Below are positions 38,855 through 46,905 of a DNA stretch of 64,000 nt, piece after piece; positions within the stretch are counted from its first letter, which is position 1; every line of letters begins with the position of its first letter. This DNA is from Phymorhynchus buccinoides (taxonomy: Eukaryota > Mollusca > Gastropoda > Neogastropoda > Raphitomidae), in assembly GCA_017654935.2 (NCBI GenBank), contig CM065713.1:20245326-20309325 (forward strand), given 5' to 3'. The translations under genes and the position numbers were made by a program. The notes under the pieces are model-generated. The model was not told the origin of the DNA, did not search any database, and saw only the letters and a list, made by a program, of their open reading frames with translations.

Positions 38855-39198
38855 GCAGCGGACCCATCCAGCTGTGGCAGTTCCTGCTGGAGCAGCTGAC
38901 GGACAAGTCGTGCCAGCACTTCATCTCCTGGACGGGGGACGGCTGGGAGTTCAAGCTCTCCGACCCGGACGAGGTGGCCCGCCGCTGGGGCATCCGCAAG
39001 AACAAGCCCAAGATGAACTACGAGAAGCTGTCCCGGGGACTGCGCTACTACTACGACAAGAACATCATCCACAAGACCGCCGGCAAGCGCTACGTCTACC
39101 GCTTCGTCTGCGACCTCAACCACCTGCTGGGCTTCACCCCCGAGGAGCTCTTCAAGGCCTGCGACGTCAAGCCGCAGAAAGACAAGGAGGACGAGTGA
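38855..39198 (+). CDS. ETS1/ETS2 (pointed-like) transcription factor, terminal exon with the DNA-binding domain
   Basis: The exon encodes 113 residues after a split Gly, then TGA. It binds GGA(A/T)-core DNA in the nucleus as a sequence-specific factor, known for this family as a target of Ras/MAPK signalling. The ETS winged helix-turn-helix runs from about residue 4 (IQLWQFLL) to 90. The three spaced Trp are at 7, 25 and 44. The recognition helix is [13 protein letters not shown], with the two base-contacting Arg at 60 and 63. [20 protein letters not shown] and the short tail [11 protein letters not shown] assign it to ETS1/2 rather than ERG/FLI, GABPA or ELK. From memory, vertebrate ETS1 splits this domain with an intron after DPDE; here it is one exon. 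The exon is GC-rich with strong G/C third positions, unlike its AT-rich surroundings. The PNT domain and transactivation exons are not in the 18.3 kb upstream in the same contig. Confidence 0.97.
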
Positions 39199-40490
39199 GG
39201 GGAGGGGAGGAGGACGTGAGGGGAAGGAGTGTTTAGAGGAGCGGCCTTGTCATCGTCCTAATTTGGTGGTTTTAGTTTTTGGGAGAGCGGAATCAAGATT
39301 TGGTGTCGTTTTGGTGTGTGGGGGAGGGAATATTGTGTTGAAGCCAGAAGTGGAGGGTTAGAGCATCGATTGTGCGCCTTATCAGCCTCTTTGGGTTTTT
39401 TTGTGTTGTTGTTTTTTTTTAGAGACAAATCAAGATTTGGTGGGGGGGGGGGGGGGGGGGGGGGGGGGGTGGGGGGGGGGGGGGTGGGGGGGGGGGGGGG
39501 GGGTTGCGTTGAAGGGCGTTGAAGGGGAGGGTTAGAGTTAGAGGATCGACTGTGCGCCTTGTCGTCCTCTTTTTGGTTGTTGCTTTTTTGAGAGCGGAAT
39601 CACAATTTGGTGTGGCTTTGGTTGGGGGTCACATTGTGTTGAACGTTTCTTACCTACCCTGACAGTTTGGGTGTGTGTGTGGTGTTTTTTAGGACCTGTG
39701 AGGTTGTTTTGGGGTTGTTGGTTTTTTTGCTGGACTTGAGTGAAGAAGAAAGCAGGCAGGGGTGGGTGGGGGGAGCACTTGTTGATCTTCCTTTTGGTGG
39801 TGAGTTTGGGAAGCAGGGGGGGGGGGGGAAGAAAGGTGGTGATTGGTGGAAGGTTTTGCCGGAGGTTTGCGGTTGCTTGGTGGGTGGGTGGGTGGGTCAT
39901 CGAAGGTGATGAGCGAACGTTGTGCGGACAAAGAGCCGTTGCTCTGTGGGAAAAGAGGGCGCTTTTTCTTTCTTTTTTCGAATAGATTTTTTTTTTTTTT
40001 TTTAAAGACAGACTTTGGACTTTGTGCTTGGGATCGGACTGGGTCGTTACAAAGTAAGTAAGACAAAGCACGAACATTGTGTGCAGAGCTCTTACGTTGT
40101 TGGGACGGTGAGGAAATGGGACTGGAAATGGAGCGTTGGTGGATTTCAGACTGGAGAGAGAGAGGCGTTGCTATGTTTTGAGACCACAGTCACTTTGTTG
40201 CCTTCACACTTTGTTTTTGGCCTTATTGACAAAACAAATGGTTCATGTTGTCATCTTTAAAGTTTTGTTGTTTTTTGTTGCAATATCCACATTGTTGTAA
40301 AAGAAGGTAACGTGCTGACTGTGGGGGGGGGGGGGGGGGGGGGGGGGACGTTTCTCTTTTCTGGCATGAATTATAGGCCCTTACTGGCAAATATGTGGAT
40401 AGAGCCGGCCAAGTTTATCTTTTCCTCTTGCCCTCTCCCGCGTTTCACCTCTTGCTAAACTTAGGATTGCTGGTTATTAAGATCTTTTGG
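39199..40490 (+). other. 3' untranslated region of the ETS gene, proximal part
   Basis: This follows the stop directly and has no other exon signature. It begins with three diverged tandem units (about 39234-39325, 39326-39445 and 39510-39640). They share GAGAGCGGAATCAAGATTTG-like and GTGCGCCTT/GCGGCCTTGTC blocks and GTGTTGAA. It is T/G-rich on the sense strand. A G-run occurs at 40322-40347. I find no strong polyadenylation signal close to the stop. Confidence 0.6.
39440..39502. repeat. Near-pure 60-base G tract
   Basis: Nearly uninterrupted G with only two T interruptions, 240 bases after the ETS stop. Length is likely unreliable in the assembly. On the sense strand it could form G-quadruplexes. 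Confidence 0.9.
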
Positions 40491-40493
40491 TTA

Positions 40494-40766
40494 AGGTAAA
40501 GTAAAGGTAAAGATGCGTCCCCCCCCCCCCCCCCCCCCCTCGTCCATCTCTCGGTTCTTTCCATTTGTTCAGTCTTGCCTTTCTTACTGCAGATTGAGTA
40601 CTTCGTCCTCTATCATTTGCTATATTTGTCACTAATTTTCATCCTTTTACATAATTAAACACATGCATTCAATAATAGTAGAAGATAAAGGCAAGACGGA
40701 AAAAAACTGCAATGAACCAGGACTGTGACAAATGCTCCGCGGCTGTTGTGTGTACTGCACTACATA

Positions 40767-40800
<34 letters not shown>

Positions 40801-40975
40801 CCTGTTAGATAATGGCCTTTATCATGACTGCGATTAATTATTCAACAAAGATAATTAGCTCAAAAAGTTGATAAAATACAGCTTAATGTTTGGTAAGAAA
40901 GGCAGGTGTGAAAATGTGGGGAGAGCTGAGAAATATAAGAGGGGGGGGGGGGGGGGGCACATCTTTACCTTTACC
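40494..40975. mobile_element. Palindromic element, GGTAAAGGTAAAGATG ends, copy 1
   Basis: The left end GTAAAGGTAAAGATGCG plus C-run is mirrored by the G-run plus CACATCTTTACCTTTACC. Inside are TGCCTTTCTTAC / GTAAGAAAGGCA and GTACTGCACTACATA. Same family as 41427-41870 and 52757-53166, but this copy lacks the telomere-like repeats. Confidence 0.75.
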
Positions 40976-41091
40976 GCATTGTTTTTTTAAAAAAATAATA
41001 AAAGGGAGGGGGTATGGAAACAAGTTGGTTTTTTAAGCGGCGCCTTTCTATTGGTTGTCGTAATTGATCAATTTTCATCCGATTGGATGAC

Positions 41092-41270
41092 CAGGGACGG
41101 TATTCATGTCGAGATAGCATGAGACTTAGCATGATGCTAACTTAGAAGCTCTTCCAAAAGTCCTTGGAAGAGCTTCTAAGTTAGCATCATGCTAAGTCTC
41201 ATGCTATGAAGAGCTTCTAAGTTAGCATCATGCTAAGTCTCATGCTATCTCGACATGAATACCGTCCCAG
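41092..41270. mobile_element. Hairpin MITE, GAGATAGCATGAGACTTAGC family, with a duplicated arm
   Basis: The left arm CAGGGACGGTATTCATGTCG, GAGATAGCATGAGACTTAGC, ATGATGCTAACTTAGAAGCT is mirrored on the right. The right arm block GAAGAGCTTCTAAGTTAGCA occurs twice, so the element is longer than its siblings at 45282 and 51587. Confidence 0.85.
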
Positions 41271-41426
41271 GAAAGGTTCAAAGAGAAAGGAGAGATTCAG
41301 TTATTGTTGGGTGGTGGTTTTTTTTAATGTAAGCAAAAAATAATTTGATGTTGCTGGAGTTGAGGAGTACTATATGGTATTTGTGATTGGTCGGTTATCT
41401 TGCACAACATTTTATAATAAAAGTTT

Positions 41427-41441
41427 GGTAAAGGTAAAAGA

Positions 41442-41475
<34 letters not shown>

Positions 41476-41870
41476 GCATTTCTCGGTTAATTGCAATTTT
41501 TCCGTTTTTGCCTTTCTTACCAAACATATTAAGCTGTATTTCATGAACCTTTTTAGCTAATAACCTTTTGGGAATACTAACCCTAGCCCTAACCCTAACC
41601 CTACCCCCCCACCCCCCACCCCTATAAGACGGGAAAACGCAATGAACCACAACTGTGACAAATGGCGCCGTGTACTGCAGTACATAGGGGGGGGGGGGGG
41701 GGGTCCTATTAGATAATGGCCTATGGTTAGGGATAGGGTTAGTATTCCAAAAAGGTTATTAGCTGAAAAGGTTCATAAAATACAGCTTTATGTTTGGTAA
41801 GAAAGGCAAAAACGGGAAAATGGAATTAACCGAGAAATGCAGGGGGGGGTGGCACATCTTGACCTTTACC
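41427..41870. mobile_element. Palindromic element with telomere-like repeats, copy 2
   Basis: Ends GGTAAAGGTAAAAGATGTGC / GGCACATCTTGACCTTTACC. Contains CTAACCCTAGCCCTAACCCT near 41580 and the inverted ATGGTTAGGGATAGGGTTAG near 41733-41750, around a centre with GTGTACTGCAGTACATA. C- and G-runs sit symmetrically. Confidence 0.8.
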
Positions 41871-42483
41871 AAAAGTTTTTTCAAAACAGAGTAGTTTGTT
41901 ACGTCGTGACCAAACAAGAAAGAAGAAGAACAGATTTTGTTACACTGTATAATTTGATACAGATATATATAAAGATATATATATATATATATACATAAAT
42001 CAATATATATGTGTGTGTGTGTGAATTTATATAAAAAATAAATATATATATTTTTTACCGTGATTACTTTTTTAAATTTTAAACTGTACAGATTTAAAGC
42101 GAATCAGGCTCTGCAAATTTCTCGGGCGGGGCTTAAAATGACCCAGACTCGGGTCATGAATACTGATGAGTGTAGATATGTTTTGGGAGTTGCATTATTA
42201 TTCTTATTATTCTTCTTATTATTATATGAAAAGAAAAGAAAAAGAAAAGAATAACACATGTGACATTTTGTTGTAAATAGTTTTTCACAAATTGAAGTGC
42301 ACTTTCTTTGCATTGGAGCGATTTGTTATTGACTTTTTTTTAGAAACTCGTTTACGCAGGCGAATCAAGAAGAACATTCTTTTTTCGCTTTCGCTTCCCT
42401 CTTTCTCTCTTTCTCCCCTTTTCCCATCTCCTCTGTGCTTAATTGTATGAAGTTCTACTAAAAGCGTAAGTGGGAAACTGGAC
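41871..42483 (+). other. AT-rich putative 3' UTR segment, no gene
   Basis: Contains an AT microsatellite (41962-42010), a short GT run, ATAAAAAATAAATATATATA near 42030-42051, and T/A-rich sequence. No exon. AATAAA at about 42037 is a possible weak polyadenylation signal but lies inside simple AT repeat. Confidence 0.45.
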
Positions 42484-42531
42484 GTTACTTTCTAAATTAA
42501 GTAAATCGGTTTACTTAATTTAGAAAGTAAC
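42484..42531. repeat. Perfect 22-bp hairpin with TCGG loop
   Basis: GTTACTTTCTAAATTAAGTA plus AA, then TCGG, then the exact reverse complement. It sits directly beside the TTAA-flanked MITE at 42537. If transcribed it makes a fully paired 48-nt stem-loop. Origin unknown. Confidence 0.85.
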
Positions 42532-42536
42532 AACGT

Positions 42537-42783
42537 TTAACCCTTTCACCGCCAGCCATACTTCAGCCAAAAATCTCCATTAAATTTACCTGGGTAGAGA
42601 TCAAAACCCATCTGTAGTATTGGGGATTCTTCTGTGACATACATAAAATAAGGTATATCCTTACTTCCCGAAACTAAAACAATAGGGTCTTTGGGTAATA
42701 GACCCCAATTTGATGCCTTTTAGTGACATAGGTGTTAAATCACTGTGGTGCTAAAATGCGACTTTGGCGGTGAAAGGGCTAAA
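42537..42783 (+). mobile_element. piggyBac-like MITE, TTAACCCTTTCACCGCC ends
   Basis: Ends TTAACCCTTTCACCGCCAGC and GGCGGTGAAAGGGCTAAA. Internal blocks CTGGGTAGA, TTCTGTGACATACATAAA, GTTAAATCACTGTGGTGC and AAAATGCGAC are shared with 43707-43951 and 51406-51949. TTAA target with CCCTTT ends is the piggyBac pattern; the superfamily call is inference. The right TTAA is mutated. Confidence 0.8.
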
Positions 42784-42933
42784 GGCTGGTGAGAACTGAG
42801 GGACATCTGAAGCAATAAAAGAGAAGGATAAAGCTGTTAGCTCAACACTGATAAGGATATTAACAAATAATAAAGCATGATAGTGTTGCCTAAACAATAG
42901 GACTTTTTTTTTATGAGGAGTTAGATTAGATTG

Positions 42934-43187
42934 AGGGGCTCATGATCGAGTGGTTAGAGGGCTCGGCTGCGGTGCGGAAGGTCACGGGTTCGAGTCCAGC
43001 TTGGAGTCGGATTTTTCTGGCCTGGAAACCCTTGTCCACCCAGCAGTGAATGGGTACCTGATTCGTTCAGGGAAGGTTACAAGGTGGCGGAAGGAGAGGG
43101 ATGGCTCCGCCTTCCGTGAAGTGCCCTTGACATAAAAGCGCTTCTGAACTGTCTCAAACTTAACTTGGTAATAATTTTTTTTAAATA
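42934..43187 (+). mobile_element. tRNA-derived SINE
   Basis: The head has an A-box-like GATCGAGTGGTTAGAGGGC and a canonical B box GGTTCGAGTCC (42984-43002 region). After it comes a body with CAGCAGTGAATGGGTACCTG, a motif I recognise from conserved central domains of metazoan SINEs, then CTTCCGTGAAGTGCC and a T-rich tail. The acceptor stem does not pair as in a functional tRNA. Pol III promoter elements look intact. Target-site duplication not resolved. Confidence 0.8.
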
Positions 43188-43190
43188 AAA

Positions 43191-43706
43191 GTCAAAAGTC
43201 TCGCATTTAACAACAATTAAAAACAAAGCCAATCGGCCATGAAAGTAGAAAAGAAAAAAAAAGAAAAGAATGAAAAGTATGTTGGGAAAACGAAAATTGG
43301 TTCAGAGCAAGAACAAAGCCCAAGCTGGTTATAACTTGAACGAAAGAAAATGGAGTGATTTATTACCAATTGATCGATTATGGAAGAGGCGAGTAGTGTT
43401 AAGTAGCAAAGCCCATTTTGATATTGTTAGTATCACTATCAGTATATTAATGAACATAGTCAAACTCGCAAGCCAAAATAGACCACCAAAATATTATTTT
43501 TTTTACATCAAGAAGCTTTTCTACTCTATGTACTTCCAATACTTACAGTGCAATTTTGCGCGGCCCCCCCCCCACCCCACCCACCCCACAACACAAAGCC
43601 TTGAAAATCATGAGATTTTTTAACATTCTTATCATTCTTTGTTTTCACCAGTGTCATGAGGTGCTGTGTTTTTTTATTATTTTTGTGTTTGTTTGTTTTA
43701 GTTTGT
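43191..43706 (+). other. Non-genic, T/A-rich
   Basis: Open frame 43270-43623 has no recognisable domain and no splice context, and it runs into a C-rich microsatellite. A C-run occurs at 43565-43590. I do not call a gene. Confidence 0.5.
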
Positions 43707-43951
43707 TTAACCCTTTCACCGCCAGCCATTTTTCAGCAACAAAATCCATGAAACTTCACTGGGTAGAAAAACAAAACCATCAGCAATAGTGGAGATTCGT
43801 CTGTGACATGCATAAAGTAAGGCCTATCCTTAACTCCCAAAATTATGAAAATAGACTCTTTGTATAACAGACCCTGGTTTAAGACATTTTTGTGGCATGG
43901 GCGTTAAATCATTGTGGTGCTAAAATGCGACATTGGCGGTGAAAGGGTTAA
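43707..43951 (+). mobile_element. piggyBac-like MITE, intact TTAA at both ends
   Basis: TTAACCCTTTCACCGCCAGC at the left and TTGGCGGTGAAAGGGTTAA at the right. 245 bp, same interior as 42537-42783. This is the best-preserved copy in the window. Confidence 0.85.
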
Positions 43952-44294
43952 CGTTGCTTTATTAATTACGATGAATGTTTAATTTAACCCCCCCCCCCCC
44001 CCCGCCCCCCTTTTTCCAACGATGCCTTGCTTGATGTGTGTGTATCCTGTGATGTTTACAGTTAACCCTCGGTGCCTAAAGTGTGAACTTTTTGCCTCCC
44101 TTTCTTTTTGTTATTATTATTATCATCGCCTGTGTGTTCATTCTTTTTTCCTTTCTGTCTTTCCTCTTAAGCCCTCTCTTGTTTTTTCCATGACCTACAT
44201 AGGCCTGTTTCCTTTTTTCCTCCCTCTAGGTGACCACAGTCGTCGAACTTGACTATTCTGTCACTGTTTCTATGGTTCGACGCGGGCTTTGAAA
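43952..44294. other. Non-genic spacer
   Basis: C-run at 43988-44003, then T-rich sequence. No exon or element end recognised. Confidence 0.5.
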
Positions 44295-44542
44295 GTGGAT
44301 AACGACTAATCAATCAAAATATTGGGCTTAAAGGGAAAACAGCCGATCCCAGGGATCGGGTCTTTCTCGCCAGAAGAGCTCGCACAACACTGGTACAAAG
44401 AAGGGCGAACCGTCTCTCTCGCCAGCTGTGATTCAAATGCGGCGCGCGCTCAGCGCCTCCCCCTCTTTTATAGTCCGGCCGTGCCTTTAACGTCCTCTCA
44501 GCCTGGTAGGAAGGGAGGGCACCCAGTGTGGATAACGACTAA
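44295..44542 (-). mobile_element. GC-rich retroposed insert with 15-bp target-site duplication
   Basis: GTGGATAACGACTAA occurs exactly at 44295-44309 and 44528-44542, flanking a 218-bp GC-rich insert. On the minus strand the insert ends in TATTTTGATTGA, a short tail of the kind seen on LINE-mobilised sequences, and contains GGACTATAAAAGAGGGGG. A + strand frame (44322-44609) crosses the insert end and looks accidental. The inserted family is not recognised. Confidence 0.6.
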
Positions 44543-44564
44543 CCCCTCATTTCTCTCCTATCTG

Positions 44565-44711
44565 CCGTGTTCTACGGACTATAGGGCGATACTTTTCCCC
44601 CCAGACTGAGACCCCTGCGCCATACAATGTGACTGATAATTAATATAGTAAGAAACTATAATAACAAAATCTGAATTTTGCGTAAAATGTGTGGGGGTGC
44701 GCCTTATATGT
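44565..44711 (+). mobile_element. CGGACTATAAGGCG-family MITE copy, diverged
   Basis: CCGTGTTCTACGGACTATAG is a mutated form of the CCGTATTTTTCGGACTATAA end. It is followed by GACTGAGACCCCTGCGCC, ATCTGAATTTTGCGT and GGGGTGCGCCTTATA, as in 45906-46178 and 51064-51388. Confidence 0.65.
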
Positions 44712-44744
44712 GTGTGTGTGTTCGCGCTGCCAGCCAATAGCTGG

Positions 44745-45000
44745 GTTTCGGAGCGATGCCGTGCATGCCTGCGATGATGCAGGTGATTCAAAGGACACTC
44801 GGTGAACAATGGCCAAGGTGAGGGGGTAGGGAGAGCTAGAGGGGCTGGGTACAGGGGATTTTTCCTCTCACTTTGCACTAGGCCTTACGGTCTGAATGTG
44901 GAGTCTTTCGGATGAGACGATGAACCGAGGTCCCGTGTGCCCATGCACTTAGCACACGTTAAACCCAGTGGCAACGAAAAAAGTTGTCATTTGGTCAACA
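44745..45000 (+). mobile_element. SINE-like repeat with GGATGAGACGATGAACCGAG core
   Basis: CTTTCGGATGAGACGATGAA, CCGAGGTCCCGTGTGCCCAT and GCACTTAGCACACGTTAAAC form a block I recognise from dispersed repeats of many invertebrates and fishes. Exact family name not asserted. No coding content. Confidence 0.6.
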
Positions 45001-45281
45001 TTTACCCCCCCCACCCCTTTCCTTCCTCATCAGTCACACAAGAAATCGCATGCAAAAAATAATATAAATGGGTGACGCGCCTCTGCCTGCGATGCGCTCT
45101 CCAGGTGGGAGCAACCCGAATTTCACAGAGATGCCTCTGTGACTATAAAGTACCTAATAATCAGGTGCGCCTTGTACACATCTGGTACACATGTTTCTAT
45201 GGTCCCATTCAGGCATCAAAAGCAGATATTATCCATTTTGTTTTGCCCCACCCCCAAAAACAGTCCCCTAATTTTATTGTT
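45001..45281. other. Non-genic spacer
   Basis: C-rich run at 45006-45018, then sequence with GTGACTATAAAGTACCTAAT and CAGGTGCGCCTTGTACAC. These resemble fragments of the CGGACTATAAGG family, but too little to call a copy. Confidence 0.45.
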
Positions 45282-45438
45282 CAGGGCCTGTATTCACGTT
45301 GAGATAGCATGAGACTTAGCATCATGCTAACTTAGAAGCTCTTCCAATGTCTTATAGGATTTAATAGGACTTTTGGAAGAGCTTCTAAGTTAGCACCATG
45401 CTAAGTCTCATGCTATCTCAACGTGAATACAGGCCCTG
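45282..45438. mobile_element. Hairpin MITE, GAGATAGCATGAGACTTAGC family
   Basis: 157-bp almost perfect palindrome: CAGGGCCTGTATTCACGTTG at the left, CAACGTGAATACAGGCCCTG at the right. Centre near AATGTCTTATAGGATTTAAT. Confidence 0.9.
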
Positions 45439-45905
45439 GTTAATGAGTGCTTTTTTTGTGTGTCCAGTGCAGAAAAACAAAAAAACGATAACATAACAAA
45501 AAATGGAGTTACTTTTTTTGTTGTAAAAACTGCGTCCTAATGGGAGTTTGTTTTCAACGCTTTTGCGTGTGTGTTCCACGTTTTTAATACCGCCGCTTAC
45601 TTTTACGTGTTCTATATATAATCTGGGGCCATGAAAAATGATAATCATGAATTGACTTCTCTACCCCCCCCCCCCCTCCTCCCCCTCTCTCCTTTTTTCT
45701 TTCGCCCCTCCTTCCCTCCCTTCCCACTTCTTAATCTCTTCTTTTTGTTAATTTTTCTGTTTGTTTCTTTTCATGCGAAACATTGAAAGCATCACTAACA
45801 ATGTCGACACAAATTGTTTAAAATTATCACCCTGTACAGAGACTGTAGATTTGATATGATATTACACAGATTTATGTAGTAGTAGTAGTAGTAGTAGCAG
45901 TAGTA
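45439..45905. other. Non-genic; C/T runs and TAG microsatellite
   Basis: C-rich/T-rich stretch 45660-45740 and a TAG repeat (45876-45906). No exon seen. Confidence 0.5.
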
Positions 45906-46178
45906 GAGCAACTATTTTTGGGACTATAAGGCGATACTTTTTCCCTAGACTGAGACCCCTACGCCTTATAATGTGACTACTAAAACAGCAACAAAATATA
46001 ATACATTGTAGTAGTAAAGCAACTATTTTTGGGACTATAAGGCGATACTTTTTCCCTAGACTGAGACCCCTACGCCTTATAATGTGACTACTAAAACAGC
46101 AACAACAACAAATATCAAAATCTGAATTTTGTGTCAAACAAATTTGGGAGTGCGTCTTATCATCCAAAAAATATGGTA
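45906..46178 (+). mobile_element. CGGACTATAAGGCG-family MITE with internal 111-bp tandem duplication
   Basis: The block ACTATTTTTGGGACTATAAG through ACTACTAAAACAGCAACAA starts at 45911 and again at 46022. The right end GTGCGTCTTATCATCCAAAA, AAATATGGTAG is the inverted partner of the left end. Two left halves and one right half are present. Confidence 0.75.
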
Positions 46179-46260
46179 GCCTTTTTAATCTTGATTTCAG
46201 TGTGTAGAGTTTTGCGTTTTCTTTACGAAGCACTTTTCTTTTTCAGAAAATTGTTTTTAA

Positions 46261-46905
46261 TTACCGTAAAATGCAGACTATAAGCCGCTACTTTTTCCCT
46301 TCACTTTGGCCCATGCGGCTTATATACAGATGCGGCTTGTCTGTGGATTTTTCCATTTCCATGTTTATCAATAATATGGAATCTGTGTCCAGCCACATCC
46401 TCCAGCCTGTGTTTTTAGCTTCATTGTAGCTCACAACTGGTTTTGACAATGATGTCATTGATGATGTCATAACGTATGATGTCATAAGCCTGGGGTGATG
46501 GTTTTTGGCTTAGATAAGCCAGAAAGGATATATCTCTAGACCATTTTCTTAGATTGAGTCTAACAGATTTGTTTTAAACTTTATAATTAAAAAAATCGAT
46601 AATTTCTGTTTTCCTCTGGCATTGAAGGGGTTAAAGTGTCTCAGAGCATTCAGTAGTCATGTTGCAGAAGCAGACTTTCTATTTTTGTGTTGTTTTCAGC
46701 TCATGTATTGATTTTCTGTGGTAAGGTAGGCAAAATCTACTGGGGTTTTTTTTCTCTTTAACTTTGTCAACTTTTTTGTTTGAGTAATTTTCCTGCGGCT
46801 TATAGACTGCTGCGGCTTATGTGTGGACAAACGCTCAATATTCTGTCAATTTAAGGGATGCGGCTTATATGCAGGTGCTCCTTATAGTCCAGGTTTTACA
46901 GTAAG
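46261..46905 (+). mobile_element. 645-bp element with TTACCGTAAAATGCAGACTA ends
   Basis: The left TTACCGTAAAATGCAGACTA (then TAAG) is mirrored by CTTATAGTCC...TTTTACAGTAA at the right. TGCGGCTTAT recurs near both ends. Related to the CGGACTATAAG family but with GCGGCTTATA motifs. It contains GATGATGTCATAACGTATGA repeats (46450-46490). No transposase frame. Confidence 0.75.

Noticed and set aside
38416..39123. 235-codon minus-strand frame over the ETS exon
   Set aside because: It is the antisense shadow of a GC-rich exon continued into GT-rich repeats (Thr-His runs).
38793..39236. Alternative + strand frame overlapping the ETS exon (147 codons)
   Set aside because: It is an out-of-frame reading of the same exon. 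The ETS frame is conserved residue by residue and is clearly the coding one.
42934..43010. Functional tRNA gene
   Set aside because: A and B boxes are present, but the acceptor and anticodon arms do not pair properly and a SINE body follows directly.
43270..43623. 117-codon + strand frame
   Set aside because: No recognisable domain, AT-rich with no codon bias, ends in a C-rich microsatellite, no acceptor or donor pair.
44322..44609. 95-codon + strand frame in GC-rich DNA
   Set aside because: It crosses the end of an insert bounded by a 15-bp duplication and runs into a MITE. No domain or splice context.
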